Below are positions 49,653-59,480 of a stretch of DNA of 64,000 nt, one piece after another. Positions within the stretch are counted from its first letter, which is position 1. Each line of letters opens with the position of its first letter. The stretch is from Petrolisthes cinctipes (taxonomy: Eukaryota > Arthropoda > Malacostraca > Decapoda > Porcellanidae), in NCBI GenBank assembly GCA_033782935.1, contig JAWQEG010000412.1:1105501-1169500 (forward strand), in the 5' to 3' direction. The translations under genes were made by a program, and so were the position numbers. The notes beneath the pieces are model-generated. The model was not told the origin of the DNA, ran no database searches, and saw only the letters and a list, made by a program, of their open reading frames with translations.

Positions 49653-52027
49653 GCATGTACAGATCGCTTCTGGGACCCCAAAATATCGATTTTTCGGGTG
49701 TTTTGAGCCTGAATTTGAGTTATAAACGAGTACAGAAGATGCATGCACATATCGACTTTTGGGCACCTAAAATATCGATTTTGAGCATGTTTTGAGCCTA
49801 TATTTTGAAAACATTCTAGCACTGAGTAGGCATGTACAGATCGCTTCTGGGACCCCTAAATATCGAATTTTCGGGTGTTATGGGCCTTAATTTGAGATAT
49901 CGACTTTTGGGCACCTAAAATATCGATTGTTAGCATGTTTTTAGCCTATATTTTGAAAATATTCTAGAACTGAGTAGGCATGTACAGATTGCTTCTGGGA
50001 CCCCTAAATATCGAATTTTTCGGTGTTTTGGGCCTTAATTTGAGATATCGCCTCTACGCACCTAAAATATCGATTTTTAGCATGTTTTGAGCCTATATTT
50101 TGAAAATATTCTAGCACTGAGTAGGCATGTACAGATCGCTTCTAAGACCCCAAAATTTCGAATTTTCGGGTGTTTTGAGCCTGAATTTGAGATATAAACG
50201 TATACAGAAGATGCATGCACATATCGACTTATGGGCACCTAAAATATCGATTTTGAGCATGTTTTGAGCCTATATTTTGAAAACATTCTAGAACTGAGTA
50301 GGCATGTGCAGATCGCTTCTGGGACCCCAAAATATCGAATTTTCGGGTGCTTAGGGCCAGAATTTGAGATATAAACGGGTACAGAAGATGCATGCGCATA
50401 TCGACTTTGGGCACATAAAAGATCGATTTTCAGTATGTTTTTAGCCTGTATTTCGAAAATACTCTAACACGGAGTAGGCATGTACAGATCGCTTCTGGGA
50501 CCACTAAATATCGAATTTTCGGGTGTTCAGGGCCAGAATTTGAGATATAAACGGGTACAGAAGATGCATGCACATATCGACTTTTGGGCACTTAAAAGAT
50601 CGATTTTCAGTATGTTTTTGGCCTGTATTTTGAAAATACTCTAACACGGAGTAGGCATGTACAGATCCCTTCTGGGACCCCTAAATATCGAATTTTCGGG
50701 TGTTTTGGGACTGAATTTGAGATATCGACTTTTTGGCACCTAAATTATCGATTTTTAGCATGTTTTTAGCCTATATTTTAAAAATATTCTAGCACTGAGT
50801 AGGCATGTACAGATTGCTTCTGGGACCCCAAAATATCGAATTTTTTTGTGTTTTGAGCCTGAATTTGAGATATAAACGGGTACAGAAGATTGACTTTGGG
50901 CATCTAAAATATAGATTTTCAGCATGTTTTGGGCCTGTATTTTGAAAATACTCTAACACGGAGTAGGCATGTACAGATCGCTTCTGGGACCCCAAAATAT
51001 CAAATTTTCGGGTGTTTTGAGCCTGAATTTGAGATATAAACGGGTACTGAAGATGCATGCACATATCGACTTTTGGGCACCTAAAACATAGATTTTGATC
51101 ATGTTTTGGGCCTGTAATTTGAAAATACTCTAACACTGAGTAGGAATGTACAGATCGCGTATGGGACCCCAAAATATCGAAGTTTCGGGTGTTTTGGGCC
51201 TGAATTTGGGATATCGCCTTTACGCACCTAAAATATCGATTTTTAGCATGTTTTGAGCCTATATTTTGAAAATATTCTAGCACTGAGTAGGCATGTACAG
51301 ATCGCTTCTGGAACCCCAAAATATCGAATTTTCGGGTGTTTTGAGCTTGAATTTGAGATATAAACGAGTACAGAAGATGCATGCACATATCGACTTTTGG
51401 GCACCTAAAGGATCGATTTTCAGTATGTTTTTGGCCTGTATTTTGAAAATACTCTAAAACGGAGTAGGCATGTACAGATCGCTTCTGGGACCCCTAAATA
51501 TCGAATTTTAGGGTGTTTTGGACCTTAATTTGAGATATCGACTTATTGGCACCTAAAATATCGGATTTTAGCATGTTTTTAGCCTATATTTTGAAAATAT
51601 TCTAGCACTGAGTAGGCATGTACAGATTGCTTCTGGGACCCAAAAATATTGAATTTTCGGAAGATTAGGGCCAGAATTTGAGATATAAACGGGTACAGAA
51701 GATGCATGCACATATCGACTTTTGGGCACCTAAAAGATCGATTTTCAGTATGTTTTTGGCCTGTACTTTGAAAATACTCTAACACAGAGTAGGCATGTAC
51801 AGATCGCTTCTGGGACCCCTAAATATCGAATTTTCGGGTGTTTTGGGACTAAATTTGAGATATCGACTTTTTGGCACCTAAAAGATCGATTTTTAGCATG
51901 TTTTTAGCCTATATTTTGAAAATATTCTAGCACTGAGTAGGCATGTACAGATTGCTTCTGAGACCCCAAAATATTGAATTTTCGGGTGTTTAGGGCCAGA
52001 ATTTGAGATATAAACGGGTACAGAAGA

Positions 52028-52031
52028 TGCA
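52028..52031. other. Target-site duplication, left copy (tgca)
   Basis: 'tgca' directly before the insert; the second copy is 52905-52908. In an uninterrupted L monomer this site reads 'gatgcatgcacat'. Confidence 0.65.
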
Positions 52032-52401
52032 GTGGCAATATCGTAACCAATGAGGTCGAGGATTGCTACTGTGCTTAACTGCTATCAGTATTGGGAAAAG
52101 CAAGAACCTCGGTGACCTACCCCTCCCCAGGAAGGGTAGGTAAGCCTTACCCCGCCTCCAAGCGGTGACCTCGGGGGTACACCTCCTTTTTTTATCTAGT
52201 TTTTATCCATTCAGGAGGTGGAGCCAAAGGGGAAGGCGGTGTGGGGGTGAGACCTAGCTTCCCCCACATATAGGTTTTAAGGTTTTTATTGTATTTTTAT
52301 TGTATTTTAGTGTTTTTAAGATTTTAATTTCTATGACTGCATGTTTTTATATTTTGTGATAATTTCTTTTAAATTTATGACCTTGTTTTTAGCTTTTGAC
52401 A
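52032..52401 (+). promoter_or_regulatory. Structured leader (5' UTR-like) of the retroelement
   Basis: Noncoding stretch before the endonuclease ORF. Its first eight bases (52032-52039) can pair with 52062-52069, with one G-U pair. Three further perfect 8-bp stems are visible: 52115-52122 with 52134-52141, 52180-52187 with 52213-52220, and 52240-52247 with 52261-52268. A T-rich stretch follows (52270-52400). RTE and R2-type elements are known to carry 5' ribozymes or structured leaders; I could not fit these helices to the HDV-like double pseudoknot, so a ribozyme is not claimed. The internal promoter of such elements would also lie here, but no motif is identified. Confidence 0.5.
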
Positions 52402-52904
52402 ATGCCGACGGCCCGTGTCCCTCCGGGAATGAGCACTGCATTGGCCTTGCCAGCCATCAGTGGCCCCCCAATGGGGGAGTGGACAGATATGGCTACTGGC
52501 GGGGGAGGGTCTCCGGGTTGCCCTGTAGAGGGAGTAGGGAAGAGGGATTGTATGAGAGTGGTAGCTATGAATGTGAATGGAATGACGGATGGGACCAAGA
52601 GGCGAGAGATTGTAGAATGTTTTAAGAAAGGAAGAGTGGATGTGATGGGAGTGACGGAGACACACGTGAAAGGATGTGGAGTGGTTGAGTGTCAGGAAGG
52701 AAGGGAGAGTGGACTGTGGGAGGGAATGGAGGGAGGAGTAGTATGGACGGGCATGAATGAAAAGAGTAAAGGAAGAGGGAAGGAAGGGTGTGCGCTGTTG
52801 GTGTCTCCGTGGGTGTGGAAGGGAGTGGATGGACATGGGTGGAATGGATCGAGGATTGTATGGATGACTGGAAAGATTGGCTTGGTGAAGTATGCTTGGG
52901 TGTG
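52032..52904 (+). mobile_element. Non-LTR retrotransposon fragment (RTE-like 5' part)
   Basis: The only non-satellite sequence in the window; visibly richer in G and purines than its surroundings. It contains a leader of about 370 nt and the start of an endonuclease ORF. Flanked by 'tgca' at 52028-52031 and 52905-52908, a probable 4-bp target-site duplication, though short enough to be microhomology. There is no poly(A) or short-repeat tail, no terminal inverted repeat and no Helitron-type end. Assignment to the RTE group rests on recognising the endonuclease style ('MNVNGM', 'TETHVKG', 'GGVVWTGMNE'), which I know from arthropod elements often annotated as craniofacial development protein 2-like. 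No reverse transcriptase part is present. Confidence 0.8.
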
Positions 52905-52935
52905 TGCATGCACATATCGACTTTTGAGCACCTAA
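52402..52935 (+). pseudogene. Truncated AP-endonuclease domain of an RTE-like retrotransposon ORF
   Basis: In the parent element this domain nicks target DNA to prime reverse transcription. An in-frame stop at 52390-52392 precedes ATG 52402, which has A at -3. Residues 1-50 are a Pro/Gly-rich leader. The EEP domain begins about residue 52: 'MNVNGM' (56-61) holds the expected catalytic/metal-site Asn, and 'TETH' (85-88) the expected Glu. 'GGVVW' (111-115), 'GCALLVSP' (129-136) and 'SRIVW' (150-154) follow in normal order. Element sequence ends at about residue 168 ('KYAWVC'), just before the expected Tyr motif; the later Asp-Asn and Asp-His motifs and the whole reverse transcriptase are missing. 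The frame runs 9 codons into satellite and stops at 52933-52935. The surviving part has no frameshift or internal stop, so insertion may be fairly recent. It cannot be an active enzyme. Confidence 0.8.
52905..52908. other. Target-site duplication, right copy (tgca)
   Basis: 'tgca' directly after the insert, followed by the rest of the satellite monomer, 'tgcacatatcgac'. Confidence 0.65.
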
Positions 52936-52994
52936 AAGATCGATTTTCAGTATGTTTTTGGCCTGTACTTTGAAAATACTCTAACACGGAGTAG

Positions 52995-53239
52995 GCAGGT
53001 ACAGATCGCTTGTGGGACCCCAAAATATCGAATTTTCGGGTGTTTTGAGCCTGAATTTGAGATATAAACGGGTACTGAAGATGCATGCACATATCGACTT
53101 TTGGGCACCTAAAACATCGATTTTGAGCATGTTTTGGGTGTTTTGGGCCTGAATTTGAGATATCGCCTTTACGCACCTAAAATATCGATTTTGAGCATGT
53201 TTTGAGCCTATATTTTGAAAATATTCTAGCACTGAGTAG
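52995..53239 (+). repeat. 245-bp fused monomer, copy 4
   Basis: Same fusion, immediately to the right of the monomer holding the retroelement fragment. It begins 'gcaggtacag'. Its downstream part has an L-like 'gattttgagcatg' within the S2 half. Confidence 0.85.
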
Positions 53240-54535
53240 GCATGTACAGATCGCTTCTGGGACCCCTAAATATCGAATTTTCGGGTGTTATGGGCCTTAA
53301 TTTGAGATATCGACTTTTGGGCACCTAAAATATCGATTTTTAGCATGTTTTTAGCCTATATTTTGAAAATATTCTAGCACTGAGTAGGCATGTACAGATT
53401 GCTTCTGGGACCCCTAAATATCGAATTTTTGGGTGTTTTGGGCCTTAATTTGAGATATCGCCTTTACGCACCTAAAATATCGATTTTTAGCATGTTTTGA
53501 GCCTATATTTTGAAAATATTCTAGCACTGAGTAGGCATGTACAGATCGCTTCTGGGACCCAAAAATATCGAATTTTCGGGTGTTTTGAGCCTGAATTTGA
53601 GATATAAACGTGTACAGAAGATGCATGCACATATCGACTTATGGGCACCTAAAATATCGATTTTGAGCATGTTTTGAGCCTATATTTTGAAAACATTCTA
53701 GCACTGAGTAGGCATGTACAGATCGCTTCTGGGACCCCTAAATATCGAATTTTCGGGTGTTCAGGGCCAGAATTTGAGATATAAACGGGTACAGACGATG
53801 CATGCACATATCGACTTTTGGGCACCTAAAATATCGATTTTGAGCATGTTTTGAGCTTATATTTTGAAAACATTCTAGCACTGAGTAGGCATGTACAGAT
53901 CGCTTCTGGGACCCCTAAATATCGAATTTTCGGGTGTTATGGGCCTTAATTTGATATATCGACTTTTGGGCACCTAAAATATCGATTTTTAGCATGTTTT
54001 TAGCCTATATTTTGAAAATATTCTAGCACTGAGTAGGCATGTACAGATTGCTTCTGGGACCCCTAAATATCGAATTTTCGGGTGTTATGGGCCTTAATTG
54101 AGATATCGCCTTTACGCACCTAAAATATCGATTTTTAGCATGTTTTGAGCCTATATTTTGAAAATATTCTAGCACTGAGTACGCATGTACAGATCGCTTC
54201 TGGGACCCAAAAATATCGATTTTTCGGGTGTTTTGAGCCTGAATTTGAGATATAAACGTATACCGAAGATGCATGCACATATCGACTTATGGGCACCTAA
54301 AATATCGATTTTGAGCATGTTTTGAGCCTATATTTTGAAAACATTCTAGCACTGAGTAGGCATGTACAGATCGCTTCTGGGACCCCAAAATATCGAATTT
54401 TCGGGTGCTTAGGGCCAGAATTTGAGATATAAACGTGTACAGAAGATGCATGCGCATATCGACTTTGGGCACATAAAAGATCGATTTTCAGTATGTTTTT
54501 AGCCTGTATTTTGAAAATACTCTAACACGGAGTAG
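53240..54535 (+). repeat. Tandem 649/647-bp four-monomer units (S-S2-L4-L1)
   Basis: Starts 53240, 53388, 53535, 53712, 53889 and 54037, 54183, 54360, 54536 give 148, 147, 177, 177 and 148, 146, 177, 176. Markers are 'gtgttatgggccttaat' in S, 'cg.cttatgggcacc' near L4, and 'gtgttcagggccag' or 'gtgcttagggccag' in the last L. Single related units occur near 40.27 and 46.65 kb and at 49830-50470. Confidence 0.8.
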
Positions 54536-55230
54536 GCATGTACAGATCGCTTCTGGGACCCCTAAATATCGAATTTTCGGGTGTTCAGGCCCAGAATTTG
54601 AAATATAAACGGGTACAGAAGATGCATGCACATATCGACTTTTGGGCACCTAAAAGATCGATTTTCAATATGTTTTTGGCCTGTATTTTGAAAATACTCT
54701 AACACGGAGTAGGCATGTACAGATCCCTTCTGGGACCCCTAAATGTCGAATTTTCGGGTGTTTTGGGACTGAACTTGAGATATAAACGGGTACAGAAGAT
54801 TGACTTTGGGCATCTAAAATATCGATTTTCAGCATGTTTTGGGCCTGTATTTTGAAAATACTCTAACACGGAGTAGGCATGTACAGATCGCTTCTGGGAC
54901 CCCAAAATATTAATTTTTTTTGTGTTTTGAGCCTGAATTTGAGATATAAACGGGTACTGAAGATGCATGCACATATCGACTTTTGGGCACCTAAAATATC
55001 GATTTTGAGCATGTTTTGAGCCTATATTTTGAAAATATTCTAGCACTGAGTAGGCATGTACAGATCGCTTCTGGGACCCCAAAATATCGAATTTTCGGGT
55101 GTTTTGAGCTTGAATTTGAGATATAAACGAGTACAGAAGATGCATGAACATATCGACTTTTGGGCACCTAAAATATCGATTTTGAGCATGTTTTAAGCCT
55201 ATATTTTGAAAACATTCTAACACGGAGTAG

Positions 55231-58200
55231 GCAAGTACAGATAGCTTCTGGGACCCATAAATATCAAATTTTCGGGTGTTTTGGGACTGAATTTGAGATA
55301 TCCACTTTCTGGCAACTAATGGATCGATTTTTTGCATGTTTTTAGCCTATATTTTGAAAATTTTGTAGCACTGAGTAGGCATGTACAGATTGCTTCAGGG
55401 ACCCCAAAATATTGAATTTTCGGGTGTTTTGAGCCTGAATTTGAGATATAAACGGGTAAAGAAGATACATGCACATATTGACTTTGAGCATCTAAAATAT
55501 CGATTTTCAGCATGTTTTGGGCATGTATTTTGAAAATTCTCAAACACGGAGTAGACATGTACGGATCGCTTCTGGGACCCCAAAATATCGAATTTTCGGG
55601 TGTTTTGAACCTTAATTTGAGATATAAACGGGTACTGAAGATGCATGCACATATCGACTTTTGGGCACCTAAAACATCGATTTTGAGCATGTTTTGGGCC
55701 TGTATTTTGTAAATACTCTAACACGGATTAGGCATGTACAGATCGCTTCTGGGACCCCTAAATTTCGAATTTTCGGGTGTTTTGGGCCTTAATTTGAGAT
55801 ATCGCCTTTACGCACCTAAAATATCGATTTTTAGCATGTTTTGAGCCTATATTTTGAAAATATTCTAGCACTGAGTAGGCGCCTATGTACAGATCGCTTC
55901 TGGGACCCCTAAATATCGAATTTTCTGGTGTTTTGGGACTGAATTTGAGTTATCGACTTTTTTGCACCTAAAATGTCGATTTTTAGCATGTTTTTAGCCT
56001 ATATTTTGAAAATATTCTAGCACTGAGTAGGCATGTACAGATTGCTTCTGGGACCCCAAAATATTGAATTTTCGGGTGTTTTGAGCCTGAATTTGAGATA
56101 TAAACGGGTACAGAAGAATATTGACTTTGGGCATCTAAAATATCGATTTTCAGCATGTTTTGGGCCTGTATTTTGAAAATACTCTAACACGGAGTAGGCA
56201 TGTACAGATCGCTTCTGGGACCCCAAAATATCGAGTTTTTGGGTGTTTTGAGCCTGAATTTGAGATATAAACGGGTTCTGAAGATGCATGCACATATCGA
56301 CTATTGGGCACCTAAAACATCGATTTTGAGCATGTTTTGGGCCTGTATTTTGAAAATACTCTAATACGGAGTAGGCATGTACAGATCGCTTCTGGGATCC
56401 CAAAATATCGTTTTTTCGGGTGTTTTGGGTCTGAATTTGAGATATCGCCTTTACGCACCTAAAATATCGATTTTTAGCATGTTTTGAGCCTATATTTTGA
56501 AAATATTCTAGCACTGAGTAGGCATGTACAGATCGCTTCTGAGACCCCAAAATATCGAATTTTCGGGTGCTTAGGGCCAGAATTTGAGATATAAACGGGT
56601 ACAGAAGATGCATGCACATATCGACTTTTGAGCACCTAAAAGATCGATTTTCAGTATGTTTTTGGCCTGTATTTTGAAAATACTCTAACACGGAGTAGAC
56701 ATGTACAGATCGCTTCAGGGACCCCAAAATATCGAATTTTCGGGTGTTTTGAGCCTGAATTTGAGATATAAACGGGTACAGAAGAATCATGCACATATCG
56801 ACTTTTTGGCACCTAAAACATCGATTTTCAGTATGTTTTTGGCCTTTTTTTTGAAAATACTCTAACACGGAGTAGGCATGTACAGATCGCTTTTGGGACC
56901 CCTAAATATCGAATTTTCGGGTGTTTTGGGACTGAATTTGATATATCGACTTTTTGGCACCTAAAAGATCGATTTTTAGCATGTTTTTAGCCTATATTTT
57001 GAAAATATTCTAGCACTGAGTAGGCATGTACAGATTGCTTCTGGGACCCCAAAATATTGAATTTTCGGGAGTTTTGAGCCTGAATTTGAGATATAAACGT
57101 GTACAGAAGATACATGCACATAATGACTTTGGGCATCTAAAATATCGATTTTCAGCATGTTTTGGGCATGTATTTTGAAAATACTCTAACACGGAGTAGG
57201 CATGTACAGATCGCTTCTGGGACCCCAAAATATCGAATTTTCGGGTGTTTTGAGCCTGAATTTGAGATATAAACGGGTACTGAAGATGCATGCACATATC
57301 GACTTTTCGGCACCTAAAACATCGATTTTGAGCATGTTTTGGGCCTGTATTTTGTAAATACTCTAAAACGGAGTAGGCATGTACAGATCGCTTCTGGGAC
57401 CCCATAATATCGAATTTTCGGGTGTTTTGGGCCTGAATTTGAGATATAAACAGGTACTGAAGATGCATACACATATAGACTTTTGGGCACCTAAAACATC
57501 GATTTTGAGCATGTTTTGGGCCTGTAATTTGAAAATACTCTAACACGGAGTAGGCATGTACACATCGCTTCTGGGACCCCAAAATATCGAATTTTCGGGT
57601 GTTTTGGGTCTGAATTTGAGATATCGCCTTTACGCACCTAAAATATCGATTTTTAGCATGTTTTGAGCCTATATTTTGAAAATATTCTAGCACTGAGTAG
57701 CCATATACAGATCGTTTCTGGGACCCCAAAATATCGAGTTTTCGGGTGTTTTGAGCTTGAATTTGAGATATAAACGAGTACAGAAGATGCATGCACATAT
57801 CGACTTTTGGGCACCTAATATATTGATTTTGAGCATGTTTTGAGCCTATATTTTGAAAACATTCTAGCACTGAGTAGGCATGTACAGATGGCTTCTGGGA
57901 CCCCAGAATATCGAATTTTCGAGTGTTTTGAGCCTGAATTTGAGATATAAACGAGTATAGAAGATGCATACACATATTGACTTTGGACACCAAAAATATC
58001 GATTTTCAGCATGTTTTGGGCCTGAATTTTGAAAATACTCTAACACGGAGTAGGCATGTACAGATAGCTTCTGGGACCCCAAAATATCGAATTTTCGGGT
58101 GCTTATGGCCAGAATTTGAGATATAAACGGGTACAGAAGATGCATGCACATATCGACTTTTGAGCACCTAAAAGATCGATTTTCAGTATGTTTTTTGCCT

Positions 58201-58232
58201 TTTTTTTTGAAAAATACTCTAACACGGAGTAG
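55231..58232 (+). repeat. Mixed satellite region
   Basis: L and S monomers without a dominant local unit. Contains a 4-bp insertion at a monomer boundary near 55879 ('taggcgcctatg' for 'taggcatg'), and T-run expansions in place of 'gcctgtatttt' near 56845 and 58200. 57010-57993 is the longest stretch of 177- and 147-bp monomers open on the minus strand. No non-satellite sequence is seen. Confidence 0.75.
56031..56197 (+). repeat. L2 monomer with a 9-bp deletion (167 bp)
   Basis: 'acagaagaatattgac' replaces the usual sequence; 9 bp are lost from the same tract. Also at 29104-29270 and 59708-59874, all 167 bp. A different allele from the 12-bp deletion. Confidence 0.88.
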
Positions 58233-59480
58233 GCATGTACAGATCGCTTTTGGGACCCCTAAATATCGAATTTTCGGCTGTTTTGGGACTGAATTTGAGA
58301 TATCGACTTTTTGGCACATAAAAGATCGATTTTTAGCAGGTTTTTAGCCTATATTTTGAAAATATTCTAGCACTGAGTAGGCATGTACAGATTGCTTCTG
58401 GGACCCCAAAATATTGAATTTTCGGGTGTTTTGAGCCTGAATTTGAAATATAAACGGGTACAGAAGATGCATGCACATATCGACTTTTGGGCACCTAAAA
58501 TATCGATTTTGAGCATGTTTTCAGCCTATATTTTGAAAACATTCTAGCACTGAGTAGGCATGTACGGATAGCTTCTGGGACCCCAAAAATTCGAATTTTC
58601 GGGTGTTTTGAGCCTGAATTTGAGATATAAACGAGTATAGACGATGCTAACACATATTGACTTTTAGCACCAAAAATATCGATTTTCAGCATGTTTTGGG
58701 CCTGAATTTTGAAAATACTCTAACACGGAGTAGGCAAGTACAGATCGCTTCAGGGACCCCAAAATAACGAATTTTCGGGAGTTTTGGGACTGAATTTGAG
58801 ATATCGACTTTTTGGCACCTAAAATATCGATTTTTAGCATGTTTTTAGCCTATATTTTGAAAATATTCTAGCACTGAGTAGGCATGTACAGATCGCTTCT
58901 GGGACTCCAAAATATCGAATTTTCGGGTGTTTTGAGCTTGAATTTGAGATATAAACGAGTATAAAAGATACATGCACATATCGACTTTTGGGCACCTAAA
59001 ATATCGATTTTGAGCATGTTTTGAGCCTATATTTTGAAAACATTCTAGCACTGAGTAGGCATGTACAAATCGCTTCTGGGACCCAAAAATATCGAATTTT
59101 CGGTTGTTTAGGGCCAGAATTTGAGATATAAACGGGTACAGAAGATGCATGCACATATCGACTTTTGGGCACCTAAAGGATCGATTTTCAGTATGTTTTT
59201 GGCCTGTATTTTGAAAATACTCTAAAACGGAGTAGGCATGTACAGATCGCTTCTGGGACCCCTAAATATCGAATTTTAGGGTGTTTTGGGCCTTAATTTG
59301 AGATATCGACTTTTTGGCACCTAAAATATCGATTTTTATCATGTTTTTAGCCTATATTTTGAAAATATTCTAGCACTGAGTAGGCATGTACAGATTGCTT
59401 CTGGGACCCCAAAATATTGAATTTTCGGGTGTTTAGGGCCAGAATTTGAGATATAAACGGGTACAGAAGATGCATGCACA
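58233..59480 (+). repeat. Block H, copy 1 (spacing 3,618 then 3,470 bp)
   Basis: Matches 61851-62950: +3,618 bp up to about 58750, then +3,470 bp. The 148-bp difference means copy 2 lacks one S monomer. Markers are 'ttagcaggtttttagcc', 'gtacggatagcttctg', 'gacgatgctaacacatattg', 'gtacaaatcgcttc' and 'cctaaaggatcg'. Confidence 0.8.

Larger units (their letters stand above)
1..52031. repeat. Satellite array, left part, mixed 147/148-bp and 176/177-bp monomers
   Basis: Head-to-tail monomers, each beginning near 'gcatgtacagatcgcttctg' and ending 'gagtag', run without interruption. Each monomer carries a conserved 'aaatatcgaattttcggg' block, a 'gaatttgagatat' block and one 'atcgat' (ClaI) core. 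Sequence is AT-rich. No conventional coding region is visible. The many minus-strand open frames come from a stop-poor frame of the repeat (see rejected items). Length near one nucleosome and HOR organisation are typical of centromeric or pericentromeric satellites; that location is inference. Confidence 0.97.
47443..52031 (+). repeat. Mixed satellite region left of the retroelement fragment
   Basis: L and S monomers with few long local duplications. The 48581-49407 stretch (177, 177, 148, 177, 148) carries 'cctaaaggatcg', 'ctctaaaacggagtag' and 'gaattttagggtg', a set that recurs near 51.4, 59.2 and 62.7 kb. The 47.9-48.5 kb part parallels 55.05-55.67 kb (spacing 7,122). No non-satellite sequence before 52032. 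Confidence 0.8.
51941..52994 (+). repeat. Single L1 monomer split by the retroelement fragment
   Basis: The monomer starts at 51941 and the next starts at 52995, a span of 1,054 bp. Subtracting the 873-bp insert and one 4-bp target duplication leaves exactly 177 bp, the normal L length, so no satellite sequence was lost at insertion. The insert lies in the middle of the tgcatgca palindrome of the 29-bp module. Confidence 0.92.

Noticed and set aside
52032..52069. tRNA-like or SINE head with pol III A/B boxes at the start of the insert
   Set aside because: The A-box-like and B-box-like matches are imperfect and only about 21 bp apart, too close for a normal pol III promoter.
52396..52401. TTG at 52396 as start of the endonuclease ORF
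   Set aside because: The setting is eukaryotic; ATG 52402 is the first in-frame AUG after the stop at 52390 and has A at -3.
52375..52836. Minus-strand and second-frame open reading frames inside the retroelement fragment
   Set aside because: Shadows of the plus-strand endonuclease ORF; low-complexity Pro/Ser/His translations of a purine-rich strand.
52032..52904. DNA transposon or Helitron origin of the insert
   Set aside because: No terminal inverted repeats, no TC...CTRR ends and no transposase; the ORF is an EEP-type endonuclease.
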